From: Phoma sp. XZ068
Lineage: Eukaryota > Ascomycota > Dothideomycetes > Pleosporales > Didymellaceae
Reading direction: 5' to 3'
Assembly: GCA_004835665.1 (NCBI GenBank)
Contig: RBKR01000019.1
Location: forward strand, 1,054,001 to 1,118,000
DNA length: 64,000 bases
Below the pieces are notes generated by a model, which worked only from the letters and a program-made list of their open reading frames with translations, did not search any database and was not told the origin of the DNA. Of this stretch, positions 1-11,784 are shown piece by piece. Made by a program: the position numbers and the translations under genes. Each line of letters starts with the position of its first letter. The first letter of the stretch is position 1.

Positions 1-589
1 ACTCCTTTAGCTGGAGCGTCTTTGTGTTGATAAGCCACATTGTTACAACAACCGTGAGCACAACATCACTAAGTTTAGGGTGAAGCTGGCTCGGTTGATG
101 AATCTACCAAGCTTCGTACGCTCGCTTGTAGCCGCGGCGACCATGTCGTCCCTGCAGATCAGTGAACGGAACGGAAAGCGGGGTTACGTCATGTTTGATG
201 CGTTTGCACCCCCACAATTGTAGCCTTTGGCTGAACAAACAAAAGAGCAAACAGTTCACACGACGGCATTCATTCTCACTTTCACTTCTCGATTGTAGTG
301 TAGTTATTTGTTTGTTTCTTTTGACACGCTAAGACGCGTCAGAACAGCGGTACAGGACACCGTGTTCTTTGGCAACTTTGTGAGTATCTGGAGCTTCCTA
401 CGAAACATCATTGCGCCGCTTTGTGCACTGCTGTCTCGTGCATCTGCACATTGCCATCCTTCCACTGCCGAGTTCCCAAAAGCGCAATTGCTATTGCTGA
501 CCAGCTCAAGCACTCGCTACGCAAGCCAGCTGCCGCACGAAGCCTACTGCGACTGCATCTACCATCCCTATTCTTGCAACACCGCCACA
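1..589. other. Left flank and 5' region of the signal peptide peptidase gene
   Basis: No gene is supported here. The reading frame of the downstream peptidase stays open upstream to about 308, but the stretch lacks a convincing start and looks like an untranslated leader: it is pyrimidine-rich and the best-placed start, in a CCACAATGG context, is at 590. Confidence 0.4.
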
Positions 590-2473
590 ATGGCAGACGC
601 CGAGTCGACCCTCGCCGCGCAGATTCTGGAGCGCCTTGCATATGAATTTGCAGAGGTGCGGCCGATGCTGCCAACGTACTTGCACCTGATCGCCTCCGCC
701 CTCTTCCCTATCTATACCGGCGCGCACGCCTCACTCTCCCGGCCGTCCACAGCCGCGAAGCCCACAAAGAGGAAGCGCAAAGCTCTACACCGCAAGGGCT
801 CGGACACCGAAGACGATGATGAGTCAAGCGATGATGAGGATGAGGAGGAGCACCATAACATGGAGGGCTTGTCTCCCAAAGACGCCATCCTGATGCCATT
901 GTTCGCAGGCATTGCACTCTCCGGCCTATACTTTCTTCTCAAGTGGATGAACGACCCTACATTGTTGAACAAGATCCTCAATGCCTACTTCGCTATCTTT
1001 GGCGTCTTCTCGGTGTCAAAGCTTGTCACGGACGTCCTGGACATTGGCCACTCGATCATCTTTCCACGACGACACGTCATAAATGGAACACTATACCATG
1101 TCAATGGCAAAGAGAAGAAGGCTATACCAGTTGCTGGTAATGTCAAGGGCAAGCAGTTGCTCAGCACGCCTCTGCCTGGCTTCTTGGCGAGCACACCGCT
1201 GAACGAGAGCCTGAGGAAGATGGTGTGGAACGATCGAGCCATGCCAGCAAACAAGTGGTCTCTGAAGCTGTATCTACACCGAGCACTTGCCGCTAAGTTC
1301 AAGGTGGGAGCACATGGTATCGTGGGCGTACTGACTGGAATGAGCGTTGTGGCTTACTTCAACTTCGTTGACAAGCCATGGTATCTCACGAATCTGCTTG
1401 GTTTCGGCTTCTCTTACGGCGCACTGCAGCTTATGAGCCCGACTACCTTTGCTACGGGTAGTCTGATTCTAGGAGCGCTTTTCTTCTACGACATCTACTT
1501 CGTCTTCTACACGTAAGTCTGCGCGGAACAACCTGCACTGCACTACTAACACTTTGACAGGCCAATGATGGTAACTGTAGCAAAGTCTCTTGACGTCCCT
1601 ATTAAGCTTATGTTCCCTCGTCCCGGGGACCCCAAGGATCCTACCTCGGCCCCATCTCACGCCATGCTCGGACTTGGCGATGTAGTCCTCCCTGGCATTG
1701 TCATCGGCCTTGCACTACGCTTCGACTTGTACCTCTTCTACCTCCGCCGCCAGAAACGCGTACCTGCTGTGTCGGCACAGGGTACTGAGACAACAGAAAA
1801 GGCTGAATATTTCCCTCTCGCAGGCCGCTGGAGCGATCACTTCTGGACGCACTCGCTCATCGGGCGCCCGCTGTGGGCCAAGGATGACAACAAGCCAGAA
1901 GCGCCGTTCACCTTTCCCAAGACATACTTCAAGGCCAGTATGGTTGGGTATGTACTAGGATTGCTAGCTACACTGGGCGTCATGATGATCTGGGATCACG
2001 CGCAACCTGCGCTTCTTTACCTTGTACCTGGCGTGCTGGGAAGCGTATGGCTTACTGCAGCGGTCAGGGGCGAGCTTAGCTTGATTTGGAACTACACAGA
2101 AGCTATCGAAGAAGATGAAGAGGACCAAAAGAAGAGCCAGGACAACAAGGATGCGAACGACACAAAGTCAGAGGACGGTAAGCGCGTCACTCGATCGCAG
2201 AGCAAGGCTAGCAAGGATGTCGGTGGCGACAGCGAGAGTGAGGATGATTCCAGCCGTGCACGCCGCAGCAAGCGCGGAAGACCAGAGCGCGAGATCTTCT
2301 CCTTCACAATTGAGGCTCCGTCCGGCTTGCAGAAGAGCAAGGCAAACAAGAAGCACGCGAGATCTTCTACTACCGACACTGTGAACACGGTAGTACAGAA
2401 CCGTACACCTAGCCGCAGCACAGCTGTAGAAGTAAGTGCTGAACCGGCTGGCAAAAGGCAGAGGTTGAGGTGA
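590..2473 (+). CDS. YPF1: Signal peptide peptidase (intramembrane GxGD aspartyl protease)
   Basis: Predicted 611-residue multi-pass ER membrane protease that cleaves signal-peptide remnants and some tail-anchored or misfolded membrane proteins. Exons 590-1512 and 1561-2473; the 48-bp intron (GTAAGT...CTAAC...CAG) falls between the two catalytic motifs. Catalytic Asp in YD (about residue 301, FFYDIYF), second Asp in LGLGD (about residue 348) and the QPAL motif (about residues 456-459) are all present, which defines the family. An acidic Asp/Glu/Ser stretch lies near residue 80 and a long, charged, Lys/Arg/Ser-rich cytosolic tail follows the last membrane segment. I chose the ATG at 590 because the upstream in-frame extension is leader-like. 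Family assignment is secure; the symbol follows the yeast homologue YKL100C. Confidence 0.93.
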
Positions 2474-3018
2474 GCAGTTGATTGTGAGGAGTATATACCC
2501 CATAAGCTGCATAGCAACGGCGTTTCCAATTGTGGCTCAGCAGCTGCTGAGTTATTTTTGCGGGCTTAGGAGCATTAATAATTATCGCATACCTAATCTC
2601 CATATCTCTCCACATGCGTTTACAAGTGTGTTGTCTGTCCCTAGCTATAGTGATGGTAGAAAGCCAATAAGCACTTTGGCTTGGCATCTCGCACATGACG
2701 AGGCAAACGCCGTACATCGCGGGGGTTAAGAAATACGACATCAACCAGCAAGTACCCAGAGCCCCTGTGCATCGAGCTTAAGCTCACTATCAATTTTTTA
2801 AGAAAGTCCATTGCTATTGTATTGCACAGATTTGTCAGCAGAAACTCAGTACCGCACTACTCCTCTATTTGCTTGATAATCCCTCCGTAATCTACGTGCT
2901 ACGTCCTGTTTCTTATCTGACAACATCGAACTTAGTAACATTGAAACATGACTGTCGAACCTTCGAACTTGCCAATACTCGCACAAAGAAAGATTTGATC
3001 TCCCTTTGCGAAGTATAG
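2474..3018. other. Intergenic, no gene seen
   Basis: AT-rich stretch downstream of the peptidase. It contains no open frame with family features and no recognisable RNA gene. Confidence 0.5.
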
Positions 3019-3731
3019 AAGATAGAAACCGGCGCATTCATACGATCAACCTTTACCTATATCGATGACCAAGACAGAGCTTGGTTTGGGCAGACATCCC
3101 AGATAAGGAAGCATGATCTGACTGTTCACGATATAAGCCGACTCCTGGAGCGAGTTCCAGACGAAAGGATATATCCGCTGCAGACCAACACTATATCAGT
3201 AGTGTCCGAAGAAATCCGGAGCAAGCTCTACATCAAGCGACCTAAACTACTGTGCCTTGACAGCGAGGCAGAGACAAAGCTCTTGCCGCAACTCTTACTT
3301 GGAGAAGCAGAAGTCTTACAGTTCTTCGAACAAAACCCTCATCCGAATATCATCAGGTTTCACGGCTGCACCGTCAATCGCAGTCGACTCACCGGTCTTG
3401 CCCTTAAAAAGCACAGTGTTATCTTGCAATACCGCCACAAGGATGTCCCACATCCTCTCGACACCAATGCGTGCATGCACGGTATTCGCGCAGGTGTGAA
3501 ACACCTTCACTTTCTTGGCTTTGCGCACAACGACCTCAATCTATTGATGGCGATGATAACCCGATTATACTGGACTTTGGGTCTTGCCGGAGATTTGGTG
3601 AAAAGTTACTTTCAGAAGGCACGCATGGCTGGATAGACGAGGATTACTGTATATCGGCTCAATGCCACGATGAGGTCGCTTTGGACAAGATAGAGTCGTG
3701 CCTTATAGCAAAGGAACAGGAGAAGCGCTAG
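3019..3731 (+). pseudogene. Broken protein-kinase-like gene
   Basis: Two overlapping frames together resemble a fungal protein-kinase-like domain. Frame one runs from just after the stop at 3016 to about 3540. It has a FEQNPHPNIIRFHGC segment (kinase N-lobe, subdomain IV region) and ends at a catalytic-loop-like HNDLN. The other frame, from about 3540 to 3731, has LDFGSCR (DFG motif) followed by GTHGWIDED and an alpha-F-like HDEVALDKI. The usual residues between HNDLN and DFG are shortened by roughly five codons and the frame changes, so a deletion of about 13-14 bp is the simplest explanation. No ATG is available in the first frame before the upstream stop. Splicing cannot join the pieces because there is no usable GT...AG pair. 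I read it as a decayed gene. A sequencing error is the alternative. Confidence 0.7.
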
Positions 3732-4440
3732 ATTAATAATAATTGACGTGTACGCAAACCGTGTATTGCCTGTAAGCCGCTTACAGCCCACAACCTTAGG
3801 GAATGATATTTGTTGCTTGTGATCTCCGTGTACAGCCCTACATGGTCAATGCAGGTATTAACCCGTAATTGGAGAAGGGTTATAGATAATAGGGCAACCG
3901 ACGTCGCTGAGGAAAATATTGACGACATGATGACTATTGAAGATTCCCCTTTAGAGGCTGCGTTCGCAAAAACAATAGCTATAGACCTGCATACACTTAC
4001 TACGGCTTTATGGACCAGGACAAGAATTGGTCTAGAGTTTCGAAGTGATGAATTGTCTAACATCACGGTGCGTCTGGTGATGAAAGGACAGGCTTTATGC
4101 TCTGTAGAGCCGTTCCGTTCCCTGCGGCTGTCAACCTTGTAGTAAGCATGTGAATTTAGAAAACTACAATCTTGAGGAGTCTGCTATATCAATTGTGGGA
4201 TACGGTAGACATTGCAAGGGAGATGTGGTAGCATGGTTGCTAAGGTTTGTATCATACTATCCCACCGGATTCAGGTCTGTCCCTTAGATGTGGTCATTTC
4301 AAACACTCAAAACCAGCCGAGACAGCTTTATTAAGGGACAGGTTACGGCTATCATGCACATAGTTGTATAAAGAGCGACCCAGGACGAGATTGATATTAC
4401 TGGTCTAATCAAAGTAACGATTTCAAGGAACGAAGTATCG
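3732..4440. other. Intergenic, no gene seen
   Basis: An open frame at 3810-4142 lacks an ATG start and recognisable motifs; nothing here is supported as a gene. The stretch separates the kinase remnant from the 3' end of the Na+/H+ antiporter. Confidence 0.4.
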
Positions 4441-6435
4441 TCAACCTTGACGCAAATACCTAATAGCCCCTCCAACATCCTTATCACTTGCTCCCATCCT
4501 GACATCATTCTCTGATCTTCGTCCTCTCAAAGGCCTCTCATCTATAAACTGTATCCTCGGGCCGTCCTTCTCCTCTTCGTCTTTCAACGTAGCTTCACTA
4601 TCGCCCGTCAACCTCCAAGTTGGTGTCTCGGGCATCTGCCTGCCTCTCGACACTGGCCTCGATACCGACACAGGTCGTGATCTAGACCAGCCGTTTTCCG
4701 GATCGTCAAGTTCTTCTCGGCTAATCACCCGTGAGAAGCGATTATGTCTCACCACGCTGCCACACCGGGGATCTACATGGCTGTTCGGCGGAAGTGCTTC
4801 ACTCACACTCCTCCTACGCTCCATACTCGGTTCCAGCTCGACTATCGGCTCTATCTTTCTCCATCTGTAGATCAGCTCCAGCGCCGGAATACTCAACCCG
4901 TGCACAACGATGCTGAATAGAACGAGGAAATACACCACCGGCCCCATTGCGCGTAGTAGATCTTCTTCTTCGTGCGTTTCGGCGGCGTCAAGGCGCGGGA
5001 ACAAGTGCCGCGCGTGTTCGACGTAGAACACCGCTCCGATCCCAATCGGCCCAAAGTACCCCATGAACAGGGCCTCCTGCCATGTCTTCACCGTATTAGG
5101 CATGAGTCTGTACATGACCATAACCGCGGGGATCCTGCGTAGCAGTAACACCAGGAGGCCCAGCGCGAGCAGCCGCCCGTACGTTATGCCCGTGACCTCA
5201 GAGTTGAATTCGGACCAGGGTAGGATGGCGCCGATGTACATGAAGCCGCCAAAGTTGAGGATTACGTCGATGGAGCTGTTTACTTCGTCGTGGCGGGCGA
5301 GTGTTTCACGGAGGAACGTGCCGTTCCAATTTAGTGCGCTGCCGGCGCAGAAGCATGCCAGAAGGTCGTCGAGGCCTGCGAGGCCGGTTACGCCGATTGT
5401 GAATAGGCCGAGGGCGGTGGGGTACAGGAGTAGGGACTCTGTGTCGATCCATTTCCTGTCTCGAGTGTGAGTATGAGCATGGATGGATAGAATGGTGCAG
5501 GTGGAAGGAGGTTACGAACCGCTTCAGTGTGAAAGTCACAGCATACATGCTTGCGATGCCGATGACAGCGCCGACCACGGCGCCTAGCAGGATGAAGTAC
5601 AGCCAGCCCTCTACAATCCAGATCTCTACTGCTTGGCCTGCGCCGCCACCGAGACGACCTACGTCTGCTGCTCTGCTCATCATGCGTTGCACTGCATTTC
5701 CCGCTACGCGGGCGACGCCGGGTTTGAAATTAACATCTTCTTCTGGTGCGTGACGGATGAGGTAGGTAGCCAGTAGTAGGAACGGAAAGCCGAAGCCGTC
5801 ATTACTTCCCGCTTCAGCGGAGATGATTTCACGCAGGGCTCTTGGAACGTATTTGTCGGCGAAAGGGCCCTTTGCGATAGCTTGCGAGAGTACGGGATCT
5901 GTTGATGTGACCAGCGAAGCGATAACCATCGCAGTGAGAGTGGTCAGTTTTGGAATCATCAATTTGACGCATCCAGTAGTGCAGAGCCACATGATGGTCA
6001 TGACGGGAATGAGGAGGAGAGCCATGTCTTTCCAACGATGCCAGGGGTATTTGGCGGGTAATTGGTAGCCTGCCATGACGAGCTGGACGCCGATGACGAC
6101 GCGGGTAACACCCTTGTCTACGTTAACGAGGCCTTTAGAGTTGATAGTGAAGAGCATACCAGCGTGATGTGCTCCGTTTGGTCTTTGACAGCAGAGCCCC
6201 ATCGTTCAGAGTCGATGAATTTGGCAGCTATAGGGCCAAGAGCGATGCCGACAAGCAACGCTGGAAGAGCCTCGCCAAGATACCATACTTGCTTGATCTT
6301 TACTGATCCCACACCATAGAGGAGGATGAAGGCGCCTAGCAACAGTTAGCTCTGTGGAACAGTTGCCCAGATTGCTTGTGTCGTACCGAGCAGTGCGATG
6401 ATGATGTTCAGCTCGCTCACATCTAGGGTTGGCAT
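4441..6435 (-). CDS. NHA1: Plasma-membrane Na+(K+)/H+ antiporter, Nha1/Sod2 type
   Basis: Predicted 610-residue antiporter that exports Na+ or K+ in exchange for protons. Exons 6435-6387, 6335-6160, 6112-5520 and 5455-4441; introns of 51, 47 and 64 bp. The first exon supplies LNIIIALLGAFILLYG, the classic start of fungal Nha1 proteins, and the splice restores frame across an apparent stop. Ion-binding signatures are TDPVLSQA (about residues 146-153) and SNDGFGFP (Asp at about 180). About 12 hydrophobic segments are followed by a hydrophilic, Arg/Ser-rich tail of roughly 150-200 residues, shorter than the very long tail of yeast Nha1. The acceptor of intron 2 (AAG) and the donor of intron 3 (GTTCGT) are weak, so those joins are less certain than the family call. 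Confidence 0.9.
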
Positions 6436-7700
6436 GACGGCTACTTCACCAGGCTCTAACGAGCTCTATAATGCAACTGTAAAGGTATTCACTCGTTGAG
6501 CTAGACAAAAGGACGTTGGTTGTGTGACCAGTTCGTAGACGTGTCGATAGAGTAGTGGGGAGATCTTGGAGGTACTTCAAGGTTGGGAAAATAACGCAGT
6601 TGCCGGCCTGCCGGTCAATCAGAGTACATGATAGGAGGACAGGAAAGAATTGAGTGTGGTACGTAAGGTGTGGGGAGGCTGAAAATCCGGAAATCCTGCA
6701 AGGAAAGCTTTCAAGCAGGAAGCCTAGTTATGTAGATGGCAGAGAAACGGGATGAAACGGGAGGAAAGTGATCCTGATACAGTAGGTGTCGCCTAGCCAT
6801 ATCTGAAAGCTGGAGGTGAGGGATATATCAAATCAGTTGTCGATCGCCATGGCTCTGGCGTTGGAGCTCTGACGGGAGGTGGATATCTAAGCCCCAACTT
6901 GAACAACACATACAAGACGGATATGAAAGAGGCAAATGTTTGTCGCGCTGACGGCGCTTAGATGGTAGATCATTCACTTGAGGCTCGTTCAGCCTCATCC
7001 ATGGTGCGCGTCACGCATGCCTGTGAGCATAAGTCTGTAAATACAATGCTGTTATGCAGCTTGGCTGTGGACGTCGGTGGGTATCGGAATGAGGATGAGC
7101 CTTGGTGTCCAGGGCATGTACCTTGGGCTCAACTTGGCAGGACAAGTTCCTGTGCTTTGGGCAGTGATGTCTCACTGTAGATATCATTTGAGTGAAAAGA
7201 GTGGCCCACACACAAATGATTTGTGAGGACTGAATCAACTCCTTCCCATGTGTACAGAGGTGTTGGTAATCTTCATGAAGCACATAGAATACTTCAAAGC
7301 ATTGAATGGCATAAAAATTGGATGCGTGTTGTATGCTGGCAATCGTTGCAGTCGAAGCGATGTTGTCGCTTGGCATGTGGCCAAGGGGCTCCGCTGCCGG
7401 GATCTCCGCCGTCCAAGCCACCTGCGTTGCCTCAAGTTGCCGACATCCGGATGTCTTAATCCTGTGCTCTCGAATTGTGGTTGTCAATGGCTGGCAGTAA
7501 TGTGGCTGGTGGGTCCGCTACGTGGAGCAGGCCGGCATATCCGTCTCGTCGTGCTTGGTAACTGGGCAGCGGAGAGCGGAAACTTGGCACTGGCGAGTCA
7601 GCCCTTTCGTGTTCAGCCGATAAAATTCGTCACGGTGGGAGGACAAGAGTAACTGGAGAAACGTTCGTGGCTATGTATCATGTCTCGTTATTGTTTCGTA
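6436..7700. other. Intergenic, shared upstream/downstream region
   Basis: Promoter side of the antiporter and 3' side of the Rab escort protein gene. The open frames here, such as 7248-7652, lack motifs and hydrophobic or repeat structure that would support a gene. No RNA gene is recognised. Confidence 0.4.
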
Positions 7701-9505
7701 TTACTCGTCGTCATCATACTGCTCTCTGTCCTGGAAGATAAGAAATTCTCCGCTCTCGTCACCCGTTATCTTTTGCCATAACTCCTTGACATTGTCAAGT
7801 ATCGCGTCATCAAATGCGAGGTCCATCGACGGAGGCGGGAAGGTGAGAACGTGCTCATTGCCAGCTGGTAATGTCTCAGAGCCTGAGGAAGCGTGTTGCC
7901 GATACTGTGCCGACCAGAGCACATCCGGTTTCGGCGTCACTTCAACGGCCGTCAGGAGCGCATCGACAGCCTTCTTGAGAAGCTCGGAGCCCTTTTCGGA
8001 GCTCAACGAGGTAGATGCGTACAATATGCCTGATGCATCGTTAGCAATATGAACCTTGCAGATGCATGTGCTAGCGAGTAGGTAGGGTGCCGTTAGATCA
8101 GTTTGTCAGAGGATATTATCTTCAAGTAGTTTCAGACAATGTAGATAAGTATTCGTGAAATCATCACAACAGCGGTGAGTGCATAGGGGTGTTGTAAACG
8201 TACTTTGACCTGATGGACATTCACCAGTATCGCTCGAATGAACGAAGATGTGGACCGGTGGCAGCTCCTCATCGTGATCATCTAGTGAAAGCGACCCAGA
8301 TGGGAAAACAACGATTGCAGACGCTGGTACAGGTGCTTCCTCTCCGATGGGTGGGAAGAGAGGCGCAAGTGGAGACGAGGCGACGGTTGTTGATCTCCAG
8401 TACGAGTCCTCATCAGCGGTTGATGAGCGCCCACCGACTACCCACTTGGCAGTCACAGCTTCACCATCTTTCAGGTGAAGCTTGACATCGCCGTCTGAGG
8501 TTGTCTCAGCTCCAATGTTGGACGTCAGGCCTTTCCCAAGGACATATACGCCCCCACCCACTGCGCAAGCTCGACATGAGACCTGGCTGATCTCGGCAAG
8601 CCCACCCCATTTTGGTATGACGGCACCGAAACCAGCCCCGAATATGCCAATAGACCGAAGATGTCTCGCAATCCTTGATAGCGCGAAGTCGGTAGTGGTG
8701 TGTGAAGAGCTCGATGGTGACAGAGCGAGTGCCAGCAACGGACCTTGTAGTGCCGCAGGGATCTTGAACTGTTCCAAAAGGAACTCGGGAAACGGTTGCT
8801 GACGGTGGTCATTCCAGACCTCCGTCTGCTCCTCGTACTCAGCGATGAAGCGCAAGAACTTCATCAGCGCCCGCTTGGCCTTGAAGTCGAGCTGGTGGTC
8901 CTGGAAGACATCCTCGCGCCCGTTCGGCACCTTGAGGAGCTTTTTGGACGAAGTGTCAACGGCTGTGGCATTGCCCACAGCATCAGATGTGTACACCCAC
9001 CAGCTACCAACAGCCAGGAATTCAAGTTGACGGTAGACTCGTGACGATACGAGGTGCTGTAGCAAAGTCGATTTCGCATAGATGATCTGTGGGCTGAGCG
9101 CCAGACTGTATGCTCTGGAGAAACCCAGCTTGATTTGAGTGTTCTCCGCATTAGTGGCCTTAGGTCTCGCGACTGTGACTTCATCGAAGGCAGCAGTTGC
9201 TCTAGCTATATTATATTAGTATACCTCAACGCGCTTCAGAGACGTCGAACTTACCACCAGTCACCCTCCTCTCCCACTCCTCAGCTTCCTGCAGACTGAA
9301 TGCGGCCTCAGCGCCGCCATAGTAGTCGTTCTCATCGATGTGGAGGATCTTCTTGTCCGACCGTGACAGAGCTCTTCAGGTGCTGCGTCAGTCAGACCGC
9401 GCCACACCCAAGCTGCATCTCGAAGACATACAAAGCGAGCAGAGACTGCTGCAGGCCCGTGCCTACAATCAGGACATCCCAGGCGGTGTTGTCGAGAGTT
9501 TCCAT
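7701..9505 (-). CDS. MRS6: Rab escort protein (Rab geranylgeranyltransferase component A)
   Basis: Predicted 507-residue cytosolic chaperone of the GDI/REP superfamily that presents newly made Rab GTPases to the geranylgeranyltransferase. Exons 9505-9432, 9373-9255, 9205-8204 and 8029-7701; introns of 58, 49 and 174 bp, all with consistent phase. The N-terminal exon gives WDVLIVGTGLQQSLLALAL, the GDI/REP dinucleotide-fold start, continuing into DENDYYGG. Conserved blocks follow: AVGSWWVY, LKVPNGREDVF, LMKFLRF, and GFGAVIPKWGGLAEI with GGGVYVLGKG. The last exon ends in an acidic tail (DDDE). Length is close to fungal Mrs6. REP rather than GDI is preferred because of the insertion-bearing C-terminal half and the lack of the tightly conserved GDI core; GDI is the alternative. 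Confidence 0.87.
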
Positions 9506-9854
9506 GGTGGGTGCGCAGAAAAGGTTCGTGGTCCGCGGAACCGGGTCAACTCAAATCGCGAGGCTTTAGCGCGTTGCTGACGTAATCCGCGCGTGAACAA
9601 AATCTTCGCACCTGTGGATTCGAGGAACTACATCGCGCACGCAAAGGACTTGGGGCTATCTACGCCATGTCCACAATGCAACCGGCCCTTCACTGGGACG
9701 GAGAAGTGCGCGACAGATGGATCTTTCGCCCAGTATCTACCGCTTTGGATTTTACCTGAATCTGCGGCTCGAAGTTGGCGGTACATACCAAATGTTCAAC
9801 CCTGCACTTGTGAAGTTTGACTAGTGACATCATATTGCCTGTAAGGCAGAGCAA

Positions 9855-10196
9855 GTGACAAGATACGCGCTATGTGAAGTGCGGATGGAAAGGCTGCGAT
9901 GGCCTACCAGAATGTATAAACATGCTGCGTTGCGAAGTGGGAACTTGTTTACCGCACCGCAAGGAAACATGCCTCAAAGCCTCAATTTACCTGGCACAGA
10001 CGGATGGTATTGCCCATCCTGCGAAAGCATTGAGAAATTGCACGGCTGGATCTGCCAGCGCTGTTTTTGGAATTGCTACAAGACGAGATATATCGATGCC
10101 GCAGAAACAACAACTTACAAGATATTAGCAACGAAGGATTGGAGGTGCAAAGAGGTCAGAGCGATCATGAAGGCGTTCCCGTTCAGCGGCAAGTGA
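9855..10196 (+). CDS. Possible small cysteine-rich protein, gene model unresolved
   Basis: Cys-dense reading frames occur here. One gives GWYCPSCE...WICQRCFWNC at about 10000-10080 and runs to a stop at 10196. Another, at about 9876-9945, gives KCGWKGCDGLPEC. A 53-bp GT...AG segment (9945-9997) could join them in frame. A third Cys pair (PCPQCNRPF) lies upstream at about 9665 in a further frame. Paired CxxC spacing suggests a zinc-binding ribbon, as in many small uncharacterised fungal proteins. The start is not identifiable and the splice sites are weak. I do not recognise the family, and the region may also be a decayed gene. Confidence 0.25.
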   Translation: MTRYALCEVRMERLRWPTRMYKHAALRSGNLFTAPQGNMPQSLNLPGTDGWYCPSCESIEKLHGWICQRCFWNCYKTRYIDAAETTTYKILATKDWRCKEVRAIMKAFPFSGK

Positions 10197-10304
10197 AGGG
10201 TATCTATATATTTGCTTTTGTAGCCTAGCTGTCTGCCAATTGTTCTACCAATCTGCTCTGCATGTTCATGGTTACACTCTTGAAGTTTGTGAATTTCCAC
10301 CGTA

Positions 10305-11784
10305 CTACAACGACTTCTTCATGATCGCAATCTGCTCCAAACATGCGCTCTTACTCGTGCCACCTGTGGCATTCTTGAGTTCCACCGCACGCTCGTAATC
10401 AAGGCACTCAACGACATCATCGCCTAACCTGGAGTCAATAGCCTTCAGCTGCTCAAGACTCAACTTGTCCATGGGGATATCGTTGTCCTCAGCAGCGGCG
10501 ACGACGCGGCCAGAGATGTGGTGGCCCTCGCGGAAGGGAACGCCTTTCCTGACGAGGTAGTCGGCAAATTCGGTGGCGAGCATTTCGGGGGCGAGTGCGG
10601 CGTACATCTTCTCCTTGTTGATAGTCAGGGTAGAGATGACGCCGGTGGCGATCTGGAGCGAGTCGCCAACGGTCTTGATGTGGTCGATGAGTGGCTCGAC
10701 CGACTCCTGCAGGTCCTTGTTGTATGTTGTGGGGAGGCCCTTGATGGTCACGTAGAGGCCGGCCATGTGTCCAAAGGCGCGACCACTCTTGCCACGGATC
10801 AGTTCAAGCGAGTCAGCGTTCTTCTTCTGGGGCATGAGGGAGCTGCCTGTCGAGTATGCGTCTGCAAGGCGCACGAAACCAAATTCGAGACTCGAGTAGA
10901 TGATCAGATCTTCTGCCCAGCGGGACATCTTGAGCATGAGGCTGGAACCCCACTGCAGGGTCTCGAAGACAAAGTCTCGGTCGCCAACAGCGTTCAGTGA
11001 GTTAGGCAGAATGCCCTCGAAGCCCAGCTCTTTGGCCATGGCGTCGCGGTCGATGTTGAAGGGGTTGCCGGCAAGCGCACCGCAACCAAGGGGGGAGCGG
11101 TTGACGCGTTTGATGACTTCTCGTAGGCGCTCGAGCTCCTGAGAGAATGCAGTGGCATGGCCAAGGATGAAGTGCGACCATCGAATGGGCTGAGCCTTCT
11201 GCAGATGTGTGTAGCCAGGCATGAGGACATCGATCTCGGCCTCTGCGCGCTGGACTGAGGTCTGGATCAGCTGCTTCAAGTAGCCCTCCAGAATGTGCAG
11301 CTGATCCCGCAGCCATAGCCTCATATCGGTCGCAACCTGCTCGTTCCTGCTTCGCCCTGTGTGGAGCTTGCCGCCGATGTCCTTGCCGATGATTTCGCTC
11401 AGCCTGCGCTCGTTGGCTGTGTGGATGTCCTCGTCGTTGGGCTTGACCTCGAAGGTGTTGTTGGCCCACTCCTCCTTGATCTGGACGAAACCCTTCTCAA
11501 TGGCAGCGAACTCGTCCACGGTCAAGATGCCGTTGTTCTTGTTTGCGCGGGCAAATGCGATTGACCCTGCAATGTCTTGTGCGTAGAAGAGACGATCGTA
11601 TGGGAGAGATGCGTTGTACTGCTCCATGACGGGGTCAAGGCCCTCTATACCACAATCAGCATGCAGCTCTCAAAGTTGCAGATAGAGCTTGAAAGACAGC
11701 CAAATGAACCCATTGATCGCAGTACTTACGTGTGAAGCGGCCTCCCCAAAGCATGTTCTCAGCGACCTTCTTTTCTGAGCCCAT
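10305..11784 (-). CDS. ARG4: Argininosuccinate lyase
   Basis: Predicted 464-residue enzyme that splits argininosuccinate into arginine and fumarate, the last step of arginine biosynthesis. Exons 11784-11730 and 11644-10305 with an 85-bp intron. The first exon encodes the conserved MLWGGRFT start and the second continues GLDPVMEQYNASLPYD. The superfamily signature GSSLMPQKKN lies at about residues 285-294 with the catalytic serine. TGRSRNEQVATD and PGYTHLQKAQP, with the catalytic histidine, are intact. Length matches the family (about 460). Its ATG lies 1750 bp from the divergent MFS gene. No overlap with the Rab escort gene. Confidence 0.96.

Noticed and set aside
308..589. N-terminal extension of the signal peptide peptidase frame
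   Set aside because: The extra 94 residues look like translated leader sequence; the ATG at 590 has a better context and fits the family.
7248..7652. 134-residue Cys/Leu-rich plus-strand frame
   Set aside because: No domain, no support for splicing, lies in the intergenic region.
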